A stretch of DNA of 64,000 bases from Diogma glabrata (Eukaryota > Arthropoda > Insecta > Diptera > Cylindrotomidae). A program made the translations under genes and the position numbers. Below the pieces are notes generated by a model. The model was given only the letters and a program-made list of their open reading frames with translations. It did not search any database and was not told where the DNA came from. The stretch is from the NCBI GenBank assembly GCA_963693315.1, contig CAVNZG010001110.1, positions 248,001 through 312,000 on the forward strand. Direction: 5' to 3'. Below are positions 22,871 through 34,220 of this stretch, one piece after another (position 1 is the stretch's first letter; each line of letters opens with the position of its first letter).

Positions 22871-23019
22871 GTGATCGTGCTCTGAAGTAATGTATCATGT
22901 ATTTCGCGTACAATAACAGTTATTTGTGCTGGAGTAGCAGAGTTACTTACTCGTCCCACAGGCTGCCGCTAGTCAGAGGGCTATATAAATCTCTTCCAGG
23001 TGCGCGACCTGATATGCCT

Positions 23020-23040
23020 CTTCGTTGTTCCGCAACGAAG
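23020..23040 (+). other. Subterminal hairpin of the gene-carrying element
   Basis: CTTCGTTG and CAACGAAG form a perfect 8-bp stem with a 5-nt loop, 16 nt before the TTACA end. The same stem with a different loop is in copy 3 (42067-42088), so the stem is conserved while the loop is not. In copy 1 only one side remains. Confidence 0.6.
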
Positions 23041-23056
23041 AAAGCGCTTCATTACA

Positions 23057-23820
23057 AAACCTAGAAAACTCGGGACATGCTCAGTGGACTTCGATTCTGG
23101 TAAATTCGCAACTACTTTTGTTTTAGTTTCCAGATGATTTGATTTTTCTTCCCTTATTTAGTCCAGTCGTTATAGATTTTAACTGCGGAAAAATTTCTAT
23201 TGAGCTGAATTTTTGTATACACCTTTATTACGGCATTTTAATTAATATGTGAAAAATCGACATTTATATCGTGCCGGCTAAAAAAGTTATCAAGGTCAAA
23301 AGGTCACGGAAATCAGTTTCCCGCGAATATCTCGTGAACTATTACTCTGAGGTCAATTGAGGTCAAACAAAAATTGTTTATCGTCCAATTATCTACAAAA
23401 CATACATCAATCATTTTTCTGTAAGATCAACCATTTTTTTAGCAGAGCGCAGAGAAAGCGACTATACATTATGATTATGCACTCGTTTTCCGTATCACGC
23501 ATTTTTTACATGGTTTTCACAGTGAAAATGATCCATGATATGTAATAAAAGCTTTTTTTTATTTAAAAATGAAGAGTTTTTTATTTAAAATCTGAAAAAT
23601 ACAAAAAAATAAACTTATTACTGACTACTAATTTTTATGCATACATAATTTTTTTTGTTCACTCATAGTCGATATCCTCAGTTTCTCTATCATTAAAATT
23701 TGCTGACAAGACATTGAGTGGAATTATTCCTTTACTTAAGTAGTCGACATCTTCATTCCCCGTTTAAGCATGCTTACCCACGGAAATGTTCACGAACTTT
23801 TGAGCATCTCAAACCTATTT
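23057..23820. other. No gene; probably outer part of the transposon at 23824-24550
   Basis: GGTCAAAAGGTCACGG and GCGAATATCTCGTGAAC resemble the inverted-repeat arms of the related element at 52503-53560 (GGTCAAAGGTAAC, GCGATTATATC). No ORF of note. Confidence 0.4.
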
Positions 23821-23823
23821 TTT

Positions 23824-24550
23824 TCATCCACACTTGCTGCCATAATTTTTTGTACAATTACAATAGATTGTGTTTAGTAGATCATCGGGTGCTGGTATAA
23901 TAAAGTTGTTACCGGTTGAAGCTATTTTTTTAATCGTAACCCCAATATTTTGCATCAACCGTATCCTACTTTGTATTTTATAATACACTCGAAAAATATG
24001 ATGTTGAGCTGCTGAATAAGGAGGTGCCAATAACGAAAATTTCACACTTGTGCTTTGTTTTGTTACCTTATCAAAGCTAAGCTATCTGTAATTATTTATC
24101 GAATGTTTTGGAGCACCGTACATTGCTAAGAGCATTGTATTGCAGCATCGACAACTACTTCTCAAGCGCAATTTTCTTGGAGATATTTTAGTCGAATTTT
24201 TTTAATCAGGTATTTTTTCAAACATCTTCATGACTTTAATTTTTGCTTTGCCAAAAAGTGTTGAAGTTGTATCACATCCGGTCATGGCATGGAATACCGA
24301 AAAATGAAGCGGCTGTGATATACTTGTGATATACATGGTTCTTGCTGACGTAGTTTAAAGGTTGCGATACTCAAATTGTTCGTATAATTTTTATACGATG
24401 AACATTTACAGAAGCAACAGTATTTAAATATTCAATATTACCATCACCTATTTCCATACTAAAATTTTTTAATGTTTGCAAGCCACGTGTAGCTTCTACT
24501 AAATCACAATCCGACAACAATTCACTGTATATAAAACAATTATCACTCAT
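23824..24550 (-). pseudogene. Cysteine-rich transposon ORF relic ('HAMTGCDTT' family), internally deleted
   Basis: Read on minus: an N-terminal frame from ATG at 24550 to about 24395 (CFIYSELLSDCD...RGLQTLKNF...LNTVASVNVH); after missing sequence, HAMTGCDTTSTLFGKAKIKV near 24290-24230; and finally 24045-23824 with KFSLLAPPYSAAQHHIFRVY and a Cys-rich tail IYCNCTKNYGSKCG. These are phrases of a protein seen widely in insect genomes as multicopy, unnamed ORFs; I have no biochemical function for it. Frames are broken and the middle is absent. The N-terminal part resembles 53130-52770 (minus), a second copy. Confidence 0.6.
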
Positions 24551-24825
24551 TATGCAAAATTGTTCAAAAGCATTAAACTACTAAAATAACGTCTTTAACA
24601 CTCAAAAAATATTTCTCAACTCAGCTATACACAGTCGAACAGACACTCTCAACAGCGGGTCCGACAGCGGGTCACGAAACAATAAAATACGAAACATCTG
24701 CCAGTGGAGGTCGTTTGTTTCCGAATCCTCTATAATATAAGTATATTTTTTACAAAACACACCGAGCATCAGATGAATGTTTTTAATACACTTGACAACA
24801 TGAATAAAAAAAAATGAAGTGCGTA
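24551..24825. other. No gene recognised
   Basis: Holds a doubled phrase ACAGCGGGTC (24652-24675), probably flank or untranslated part of the preceding transposon. Confidence 0.4.
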
Positions 24826-25330
24826 ATCTTTACACGCTGTTGAAGTAAAACTTCTTTGGCCACTGCAGCAGGTATTACTAAAAATATTAAATATAAAATA
24901 AAATAGATATGACATTATTGAAATTTAGAGTTTCTTTCTAATATTCTTGATAATATAAATTACAACAATGTGTAATAAAAAGCCATATTTACATGTTTTA
25001 CAAAGTCTTACAAGCTACAACGTATTACAAATTAAATTTCACGATGAATACATGTCCACTTAATTTAACAATTGGTACAACAATTGATGCATTTTTCAAT
25101 AAATTTAGCAACTTTGTCATAAACCTCTAATTTCATATTTCAATTATGCTAATAATTGAATTGACTTTGTAATACATTATGTAAATATTACTTTTTATTA
25201 CACAGTAAATTATATTTTCAAGAAATGCAACTCTAAATTGCAATATGAAATATTTATTTTATATTTCATCTTTTTATTAATACCTGCCACAGTAGCCAAA
25301 GAAATTTATTTTAACCGCTCGCACTCATTT
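24826..25330. mobile_element. Non-autonomous inverted-repeat element, ~505 bp
   Basis: The left end AGTGCGTAATCTTTACACGC with CTTTGGCCACTGCAGCAGGT faces the right end, whose reverse complement reads AGTGCGAGCGGTTAAAATAA with CTTTGGCTACTGTGGCAGGT. The arms are ~60 bp and diverged. The interior is AT-rich without coding frames. A single end of the family is at 7136-7266. Confidence 0.6.
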
Positions 25331-25400
25331 TTCTATTTAAAAATACAAATTTAATCAACACAAATACTTTTCCCGCCCGGGAAAGCCCGGGATGCAAACT

Positions 25401-26140
25401 CTAAACACCATGACCACCATGACCATCATGACCACCATGACCACCGTGAACACCATGACCACCGTGACCACCATTACCACCATGACTAACATGACCACTT
25501 TCATCACCATGACCACCATGACCGCCATGACTAACATGAACATCATGACCATCGTGAACACCCTGACCATCATAACCACCGTGAACGCCATAACCACCAT
25601 GACCACCGTGACCACCATGACCACCATAACCACCATGACCACTATGACTACCATGTCCACCATGACCACCATGAACCCTATGACCACCGTGACCACCATA
25701 ACCACCATGACCACTATGACCACCATGACCGCCATGACCACTATGACCACCATGACCACCATAACCACTATGACCACCATGACCACCATGACCACCTTGA
25801 CCACCATGACCAACATGACCGCCATGACCGCCATGACCAACATGACCATCATGACCACTGTGAACACCATGACCACCGTGACCACCATGACCGCCATAAC
25901 CACCATGACCACTATGACCACCATGACCACCATGATCACCATGACCACCATGACTACAATGAACACCATGACCACAATGAACACCATGACTACTATGACC
26001 ACCGTGACCACCGGTAACACCGTGATCACCATTACCACTATGACTACCATGACCACCATGACTACTATTACAACCATGACCAGCATGACCACCATGATCA
26101 CCATGGCCACCATGACCACAATGACCACCATGACCACCAT
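25401..26140 (+). repeat. Minisatellite of ~9-bp units, ATGACCACC type
   Basis: About 80 imperfect units of ATGACCACC, with point variants (GTG, ATA, ACT). Because the unit has no stop codon in several frames, long frames stay open on both strands: Met-Thr-Thr repeats on +, Met-Val-Val and Gly-Gly-His repeats on minus. The minus Gly/His frame (26264-25401) starts upstream of the repeat with a hydrophobic stretch, but nothing else supports a gene. Treated as non-coding. Confidence 0.85.
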
Positions 26141-26619
26141 CTACAATCGACACATCCAACCAACTCATATAACATTTAGTACGAGACTGCATAAGTGAAT
26201 AAAAAATATAATAACATATGAACAAATGAATGGCTTGACCATACAAACCAAAAAGATCCACCAAACATGCTTCCTTCCTCCATTCCTGAACCAGTTATTC
26301 GATTTTGCTCAAATTTCAAAACGGTGCTTTTTGTCATCTTATATTTCATTATATATGCCATTTACCAAGATTTGCGTCAACTTATTTCTCTGCCCTTAAA
26401 AAGCCAAAGATGCTGCCATTTTTATTAATTTACGAGTCTAAGCACCCATTGTAAACAAAAATGCAGCAGACATATAATATTTTGAAAACTGATATTAAAT
26501 TAAATGAAAATACTCCAAAAATTCGGATTGAAAATCATTAAATTTAATTCAAAATCATGTTTTTTAATTGAATTTCTGTTAAATTTTTAAGCATCGAAAA
26601 ATATGAACTATTTCTATAA
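26141..26619. other. No gene recognised
   Basis: AT-rich, no motif. Confidence 0.4.
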
Positions 26620-26745
26620 TGCACCAAAAACCAGTGAATATTTAAAATATGTGTGTCATAATTGGATTGCATCGTATATTTGCCGAATATTATATTCGTT
26701 TTTTGTACTTCCGTTGCAAAATTCTCATAACGTGCCTAAAGAAGT
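26620..26745 (-). repeat. Interspersed repeat matching 6530-6750
   Basis: On minus, GAAGTAAAACTTCTTTAGGC, TTTTGCAACGGAAGTA and CGGCAAATATACGATGCAAT match the + strand at 6530-6750. Confidence 0.55.
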
Positions 26746-26789
26746 TTTACTTCAATAAAAATATATATAATAATCGAAGTCTGAAAAAT

Positions 26790-28020
26790 TTTTTCAAATA
26801 ATTAATTTTATTTTTTTCCAAAAAATTGGGTAATACAATAAATAAAAATCTTTCTTTTGACACATTTGACAAACTTATAATTCAATAATCTAGTTTTTGG
26901 TCTCACATACAAATCCCAACTACCAAGATTTCTTCAAATTCAATGTTTATTTCTATTCGTAATCACTTAAAATGAACGTTTTTTAAGCAAAAAATATGCA
27001 AATTTCCTTGTTGTCAAAACTTGATGATTTTTTTGACACACTTCCGGTACAATTATCCCTCCAGCGGTTTTCGAGATTTCGTCGGCTGTGATGGCCGGCC
27101 AAAAAAGTGGGGGAAAGAATTTCACTTTTGGCTCATGAATTCAATACAAACCGAAATAACAATTCTTTTTTCATAATTAGGTGAAAAAGTATAACATGAA
27201 ATTAATACTGGTTTCCGTGTCAAATGTACTTATGAGAAATAATAAATGTGTTGCACACAAAAAGGTAAAACGTATCTGAAAATGTATAATAATAATGTCA
27301 AGGTACGCTATAGTATGTTACTATAGGGAAAAAGGACGGATAATGGAAGTATATCTGATTAAGTAAGTTTTGCCTATTACAGGGAATCGCTAAGAATACC
27401 CGCCCAGAATTTGACCATTTACTGTTTCTGAATTGCTCTGACTTTTGGGAAACCCGATAAAAAATACAAAATAAAAATATTATTATTATTCATTTAAGTT
27501 TTTTCAATTTTTGTGTCAATTTTTATAATATTTTGTATGTATATTTTTTCTTTAACTTGAGAAATGGAATGTGCCGAAATATTGTTTTTTATTAATTTAG
27601 TAAAAAAAAATTAATTTTAAAAACTGATTAGTGTAAAAAAAAAATAAAATTAATTATTTGTATGACATGAAATTTTATTATTATTATTGAGAATTATGGC
27701 ATTATAAGTTTGTCAAAAAAATAATGTCAAGTATGTCAAAAAAATGATTTCATTTATGTTTTTACCCAATTTTTTGGAAAAAAAATTTAGCTCTTTGTAT
27801 GACGTATATGTGACATGGAAATTTTGAATTTGTTATAGTTTTTGAAATATTTTTGGAATTTTGAAAAAGTTTGTATTTTTGATTTTGTAATAGTTTTTGC
27901 AATATTTTTAGAATTTTGAAAAAAAAAAATAAAATTTTTGAATTTGTGAATTTTATATATATATATTTTTAGAACTTTGAAAAAAGATCCAATTTTTGAT
28001 TTTGGCAGGAAAAAATTAGC
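26790..28020. repeat. Two 'Q' element pieces facing each other
   Basis: 26790-27150 carries the block inverted (TGACACACTTCCGGTAC, CGTCGGCTGTGATGGCCGGC, AGTGGGGG). 27640-28020 carries the tandem-repeat half in + orientation (ATTATTTGTATGACATGAAA, TGTCAAGTATGTCAAA, then 55-60 bp units). The ~490 bp between shows nothing recognisable. Confidence 0.65.
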
Positions 28021-30142
28021 GTGTGCGACCTCCACAGACCACTAGACAAACCTCTTACTACAAAATCCCAGTTTCAGTTATAAAATTTGATTAAACCATT
28101 TGGTTAAACTGGTAGTTAATACGCTGACTGTTTCTTTCAGTGCAGCCGTTCTTAAATCATGCGTTCTTAGCAGACCAATGGCAAAATTGTGTCAATAGAG
28201 CTGTATTGGAGCTTAAAACTTATAAATATGAGCCAAAAAATGCGAAAAATTATTTTTGGAGGCCTTACTGTAGATAAATAAAGGGTCCCTTGGGAAATTA
28301 ATACTGCAAAGGCAAGTGTGTGAAAACAATTACATTAAAAAACACAATTACATTTATTTACTATTAATTCAAATCAAAACTCGCTTTTATACTTTGAAAT
28401 ATTTCACAATGGCCTATTGATTTATTTTAAGTTAGTCATTGAGACATTTATCATTGTTGCGCCCCCAATTTAGTGGGGTTCACTCTGGGTCTGGCTTCTA
28501 CCATCCATAGATTTAAAATAAAAATGAAGTTACTTCTATTTAATCTAATTTAATTTAATTTAATTCAATTTTAAATTAATTTAACATTTCGACGTCCAAA
28601 AACAGAAATTTTGTCCTTAAACATTAATTGATTCTTTGATAATAATATTGGTGATAATTTTCTGTTTGCTGCTTTTTGAGTTATCAAAAAGAAAACCGAT
28701 TTGGTTGATACATTGAAAAAGCAATATAACCAAGGAATTTAATTATGAAATTAACACGGGGAGGAACGACTGTTGATCGCCTTCAATTTTGTTTTGAAGA
28801 AACACTTCACATCAAAACACTAAGCGAGTTTCGTAGTTTAATTTAAAATTGAAGTGCATGTATGGAATAGAATTGCATGTTTAATATATACAAAATATTA
28901 AAATAACCGTTAACATTTACGTTTCTCAATTTTTTTTTATGTCTTTCACGATACATCCACATCCACTTGAACTTGAATAAAAAGTAAATATTTGTTTTAT
29001 TGAGGTTGGTTAAGGAATTTATTTTTCAATGGATTATGAAAGTTATGTCTTATCTAGGGCGTCAAGTTTATATTACGTCAGTAATACTTTAACGGTTTAA
29101 ATTGTAAAAAATTGACAAAACGTGTTAGGTAATTTTATATTTCAAAGTAAGGAAATTTTTTCATTTTTTGACTGACTTCTTAAGAATCAAAAGGTCAAAT
29201 CAAAATTTTCCATAAATAGCTACTTACCAAAATGAATATTGAAAAAACAACAATTTATAATATTCATTAAATATTCTATTGATATTTATGTGTATGCAAT
29301 AAACAACAACAACAACATAAGAACAACAATAAAAAATTTGCATAAAAAAACACAAACAAATAAAAAATTCAATCTCATTGAATTAAAAAATCGAAAGAAA
29401 AATTTCATTTTAAAATCTTGTTTTTTATTGAAAACTTATTCAGTCGTTGAGTAGATTGCACGAATAAAAGATGATCAACTGATCGTTTTACAATAAAAAA
29501 AAAACATAAAATTGATCGTTTAACGTAATATAAAAAGTAAATAGTAAACAAAAGATTATTAGTGATTATATTGTTATTTAAATATTTTTACGATCGCGTA
29601 ATTTCTGCTAGTTATGCTCTCTAATTAATTCAATTAGTGTCTTGGAACGGTAAAATTATTATTTTGGTGACATATTTAAATAGAAAAGGTGAAGAATTTA
29701 AAAAAAAAGTTAAATTTATCAGTGATCGTTTAAAATTAAAATATTTATGATCTCAATGCAATTTTCATTATTTGAAGAAAATTAGTTTTTCAAATTGCTA
29801 AGTTCAAGTTTAAAATTTTAAAACTGGTAAAACAAGATAGAGAAATGAAATTATAGAATTACATACTTGTTGGATTTCTATGTTGGATAAATTTTCTTTT
29901 GATCTTGTATTTCATTTAAAAATTTCAGGAAGTTTGTGAAATTTTTTATATTTTTGTTTTCTAAATAAATTTGACTCACGACAAATTAGCCTTGGTAAAA
30001 ACTAATTTAATTTGCATATTTTAACCTTTTGAGTATAGTTGTAAGTTAAAAAAAACACAATGCAACAGAAAAAGCTTTCATTTCATTTGATTGAAGATAA
30101 TATAATTAAACATTATAATTTAATATATTTTACAACAACCAG
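28021..30142. other. No gene recognised
   Basis: AT-rich. 28540-28580 has a short (TTTAA)n-like run; the frame at 29239-29454 is Asn/Lys-rich from A-richness alone. Confidence 0.5.
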
Positions 30143-30248
30143 CAGCCAAATTCTGTAACTGTGAAGCGGTGAAGTGATAAAAATTTCTTCGTTTCTTTTC
30201 ATTAAAAAACTTATCACTTCACCGCTTCACAATTACAGAATTTGGCTG
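30143..30248. mobile_element. 106-bp hairpin element
   Basis: Arms of 38 bp (30143-30180 and 30211-30248) are nearly perfect inverted repeats: CAGCCAAATTCTGTAACTGT and its reverse complement, including GAAGCGGTGAAGTGATAA. The loop is 30 bp. Resembles a minimal fold-back MITE. Confidence 0.75.
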
Positions 30249-30509
30249 CAGGAAACGCGTAAACGAAAAAAATCGATCAAAAAAAGTATTTTTAAAACAA
30301 TCGGACGTGAATTCTATTTATAAGTTATTATTAATTAGGATTATTATATCTAATTATATCCTGCTAGTATGTCACAAGATATATCGGATAAACACTGTTT
30401 GATGTTAATTTAAATTTATTAAGTTTAAAACTCTAATTTTTATTGATATCGGTAATTTGTAACATTTGAAAGAAAATTTTTGGGATGAAAATTTTTTTGG
30501 GATTTTTGT
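30249..30509. other. No gene recognised
   Basis: AT-rich spacer. Confidence 0.3.
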
Positions 30510-30700
30510 GAGGAATTAAACTCAAGTAACTTGAATTAACTAACCTTTGAATTTTTTCAATTCGATATCAGTTTTGGGTTTCTCCTATATAATTCATTAC
30601 ATTAAAACTACACTTTTTCATGCGTGTTTCGGTTTTGATTCGAACTCGTAAGCTTATCAATGCCAGTGAGTTCGGATCCTTTGGATCCTTCAGACTCCAC
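30510..30700 (-). mobile_element. tRNA-derived SINE, copy B (decayed head)
   Basis: On minus, a B-box-like AGTTCGAATCAAAACCGAAA is followed by a body shared with copy A and the fragment at 56895: AATTTTTTCAATTCGATATC on the + strand, then CAGTTTTGGGTTTCTC. The A box is no longer recognisable. An A-run at 30701 borders the head. Confidence 0.6.
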
Positions 30701-31502
30701 AAAAAAAAAAAGATAATTAGAATTTATCTTTATTCTAATCAATTCATGCGAATAATTAGTCTCTTTAGACAGAAAAAGTCAAGTTGAGTCGTTCCTTCTG
30801 AGTCTGAGTCTGTCAGCTTTCTTGTCTTTCTCTTTTTTAAATATTAACCAAAACTCGTTCAATAAAAATCACGGCAATTTTCATGAGATTTATCTAGTCT
30901 TATGTATTTTGTTAATGAAATATTTTTCATGGTCTCTAAATTTTATTGATTTGTATTAATATGTTTGAACTTTGTAAAAATCTTGTTAAGAACAACCTCG
31001 TCAAAATGCCAAATAAATTATGAGGGTGAGGTTAATATAACTTGAAATATGCTGTTATAAATTTTTAGCCATTATCTCACTCTCACATTTGTTAATTTTT
31101 TGGAAAAATTTAGAAGTGCTATTTCGAGATATGAGCTTTTCAGTAAGAGAGTTCCAAAAGTTTATAACGATGCAGTAAAATTTGTTAGAGTTATTAGCAA
31201 AGCTTTGACGTCTCCATTTCAGAGCAAAAAATGCTTAATCAAACCTTTTCCTTTTGTTGGAAAGTATACATTTTCATAAGAAAAGCCCACATACAGATCT
31301 TAAACCACGTTCTGGTAGTATAGAAATAACCATAATTTTTTGTTAGTATTTGAACTACGAAGAGGTACCCTAAACCGGTAAATAGAAGTCTCTTATTTTA
31401 AACCTTAATGAGAACTTGATTAAAAGCTATGTGTGCAACAAGAGTTGAATATCCAGAAAAAGCCGCTCTAAAAATTAGAGATAAATGTATAAATTATTTT
31501 AT
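30701..31502. other. No gene recognised
   Basis: AT-rich with stops throughout. Nothing recognised. Confidence 0.45.
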
Positions 31503-32164
31503 GAGCAATTTCACGAAGATTCAACAACGTTTTGACTTGAACCCTTTTAATTTTGATTATTTTTTGTTTATAGATAGTCTTTGATAAATAAAAAATACAA
31601 GTTCTCTTAGAATTTTTTTTTCGACCAGGGGTCTTCACAGGGTGCCCCTCAATTTTTGTTATTTTGTGCTTTGTGCCTTCAGAACAAAAAAAACTGATTC
31701 CCGACAGTCATATGCACAACGAATTTTATCTCTAAAACAAAAAATATAGCTAAACCTAAACTTTCACAAGTGGTTAGATATAAAATAAGCTTCAATTTAG
31801 TTTAAAAAAAAAAAAGGCTATGCCATCTTTTTTTCAATTACACCATTTTTTTCTTATGTTACACCGTTAAAAATTATTTCAAAAAATTAACAGTGTACAT
31901 TTTTAAAAACTTTGTTCTAATACCTATTCAACGACATATCATTTATGAAAATCGATTGAGTAGTTTTTCTACAATCGCTCGTCAAAATGCACTCACATCA
32001 CAAAATAACAAAAATTGAGGGGCACCCTGTGAAGACCCCTGGTCGAAAAAAAAATTCTAAGAGAACTTGTATTTTTTATTTATCAAAGACTATCTATAAA
32101 CAAAAAATAATCAAAATTAAAAGGGTTCAAGTCAAAACGTTGTTGAATCTTCGTGAAATTGCTC
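31503..32164. mobile_element. 662-bp inverted-repeat element with TTAT duplication
   Basis: Terminal arms of ~169 bp (31503-31671 and ~31998-32164) are near-perfect reverse complements, from GAGCAATTTCACGAAG at the tips to CACAGGGTGCCCCTCAATTT inside. TTAT flanks both tips (31499-31502 and 32165-32168). No transposase, so non-autonomous. The + frame at 31987-32253 is arm sequence, not a gene. Confidence 0.8.
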
Positions 32165-33549
32165 TTATACTGTTTTGTAAGCCGCAAGAACACATATTCT
32201 ACGTATTTATGTACAACGTCCTGGTCATAGTGTCTGCATCTTTCTTAGATTGAATGCCTCAAATTCCTTGGTTAAATTCAGCAACACGAGAATAAATACT
32301 AATATACACATTACATTTAACTGTTGGATGGTTTGTCACTATGGTGCTAAGCACTAATTTTGATTTTACGTTTACAGCTGCACACCGCCGTAATGTTGAA
32401 TTGGGACGCGTCAGGTTTAGTTTATGAACTAGGTTTGAATGTAACCTTAGCTGGAAACAGTTTATACATAGTCATGGCTCAGAAAATTTGGCCGCACTTT
32501 CATCTTTATCGCTCCATTTATTTTCTTTCATCGTTATCACTCCAGTTAATTTTTAACTTAGTATCGAAAGTACTTAAACCCGATGTCTTTAAATCATTGA
32601 AATTCATCATGTTCGTAATATCAATATATATTTAATAAATTTTGAAACTAACGTTTTTCTCCACTGACTAGTCCAAATATTTTGTTTACAACACCATTCT
32701 CGCATAGCGATAGCATGAACGGTTTTCATTTTCTTATAACTGCGTTTTTCTAAATCAAATTCAACGCCTCTTTTAATATTATTAGCTGACTTCATTTTAT
32801 TTTTAATTTCAGTTTTGTATAATTTTGTAATCTAATAATACGTAATACATTTTTATTGTTTTTCTTTTTTTAAATTATGTTCATATTTATCGTAAACTTG
32901 AAAGCTCTTGAAATTTACATACCTGTCGAACTCAATCGAGTGAATATGTTTCAAATTAAATATAATTTTGTGAATTTTTGAAATGTATTTAATTAATAAA
33001 AATTATCCTATTATGTTTGTTTTTGTTTGCGAATATTTGGATTATTTACCGTTTGCTGTGCATTAGTGAGACGAAAATAAATTATCAGAACTATTGGCTC
33101 CAAAAGGATACTGAAAACAAAATTTCACTTAACTTTGCTGTTACTGAAGTATTTCACTTAGTTTGTAAAAAGTAATATTAAGTAGTAACCGTAGTAACAG
33201 TACAAGTAGTAACCGCAAAGCAGGACACTGCAAAAATAATTGGACGTGCATTATTTCACATACGAGCAGCATAGATCGAACTTTGTCATTCATAACTTTA
33301 ACGCTACAAAATTTTTGAATCCCTCTGTCAATGCCGCCTGTTCATTTGTCATTGACACTAGCATAAAAAACCATTCTCAGATTTTCTTTCTAACTCAAAA
33401 ATGTGAGCTAAGCATTTACAAATCACAACAAACAAGTAAAAAATTAATGAATAATAATTAATGTGTTTTATATTCGCTGTTGTTGTTTTGCTATTTATAG
33501 GTGACACAAACTTAAAGTCAAAATCAAATAAAAAAATATAAATTGGCTG
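32165..33549. other. No certain gene; two short unassigned frames
   Basis: 32360-32635 (+) and 32795-32607 (minus) are less AT-rich than their surroundings (for example the minus frame has KRSYKKMKTVHAIAMREWCC) and might be gene or transposon fragments, but I recognise neither and both lack context. The rest is featureless. Confidence 0.3.
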
Positions 33550-33914
33550 AAATTTCACAGCTCTGAGATATCAAGACTTCGGTCTGATTTAAGGATTTTG
33601 ATATAGTTTTCGGCAAAAAACTTTTATGAGGACATTGTTTTTAGTTTTGGACAGCGATGTATTTCAAACATAAAACTTTTTGTTAAATTTATTACAAAAC
33701 AAACACGAAATATCAACATGTTGCCAGAAAATTATAACAGATCATAAATTAATATAACTTAGCGAAAATGCATGCACTCAGCAAACTACTCAAAAGCCTC
33801 TCCATTTAGCGTTTCAAGAAAATATTACAAAATCAAAAATTCATGTTTCTTTCGAAATTCCAAAATTATTCTAAAAATTAAAATAAAATCAAAATTTTAA
33901 ACTTTTTTTAAAGC
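33550..33914 (-). repeat. 'Q' element, copy 3, outer end
   Basis: ATATCAAGACTTCGGTCTGA, GGACAGCGATGTAT and the beginning of the 55-60 bp repeats mirror 13890-13600. The element continues at 36922 after the LINE insertion. Confidence 0.7.
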
Positions 33915-34220
33915 CCCATTGAATGGACTTGGCACTTTGACGCAGTGATGAGACTCAGTAGACTCAGTGATCTTAGGAGCTACAACGGTAGGGTCACCCA
34001 TGCCGTTAGGTCCTAAGTGAGAATCGAAGCAAAGATCAAGTCCAAAACCCAAAGCTAGGTGAGACACGTACGCTGAAAGCTTAGTATGGTCAAGGGGGTG
34101 CTTGACTAATAGTACGGAACTCTGGATACCGGGCGTCCTCCAGTTTCAATATAGCCTTACCACAACAAAGGGCTCTGTTGTGGCGTACCTTTTTATTCCC
34201 TAATTTTCATCCTACCACGT

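Larger units (their letters stand above)
21120..23056 (+). mobile_element. Gene-fragment-carrying element, copy 2
   Basis: Same plan as 9720-12680. A GC-richer 5' module (about 21120-21493) ends in GTGAGTCAT at 21494-21502. Then come a TG-rich tract (21530-21620), a nested SINE (21845-22035), a gene-like fragment (22412-22669) and a second TG-rich tract (22735-22870). The 3' module has GCGTACAATAACAGTTATTT at 22908, CTATATAAATC, GGTGCGCGACCTGATATGCC, a hairpin CTTCGTTG-ttccg-CAACGAAG at 23020-23040, and end TTCATTACA at 23056. The 5' boundary is uncertain; its sequence is the most diverged of the three. Confidence 0.55.

Noticed and set aside
25355..26264. Long repeat-encoded open frames on both strands (260-290 codons) as genes
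   Set aside because: All are produced by one stop-free 9-bp repeat; no start, splice or neighbour context supports any of them.
32360..32795. Two opposed short frames as a gene pair
   Set aside because: Neither resembles a known family; kept only as unassigned sequence.
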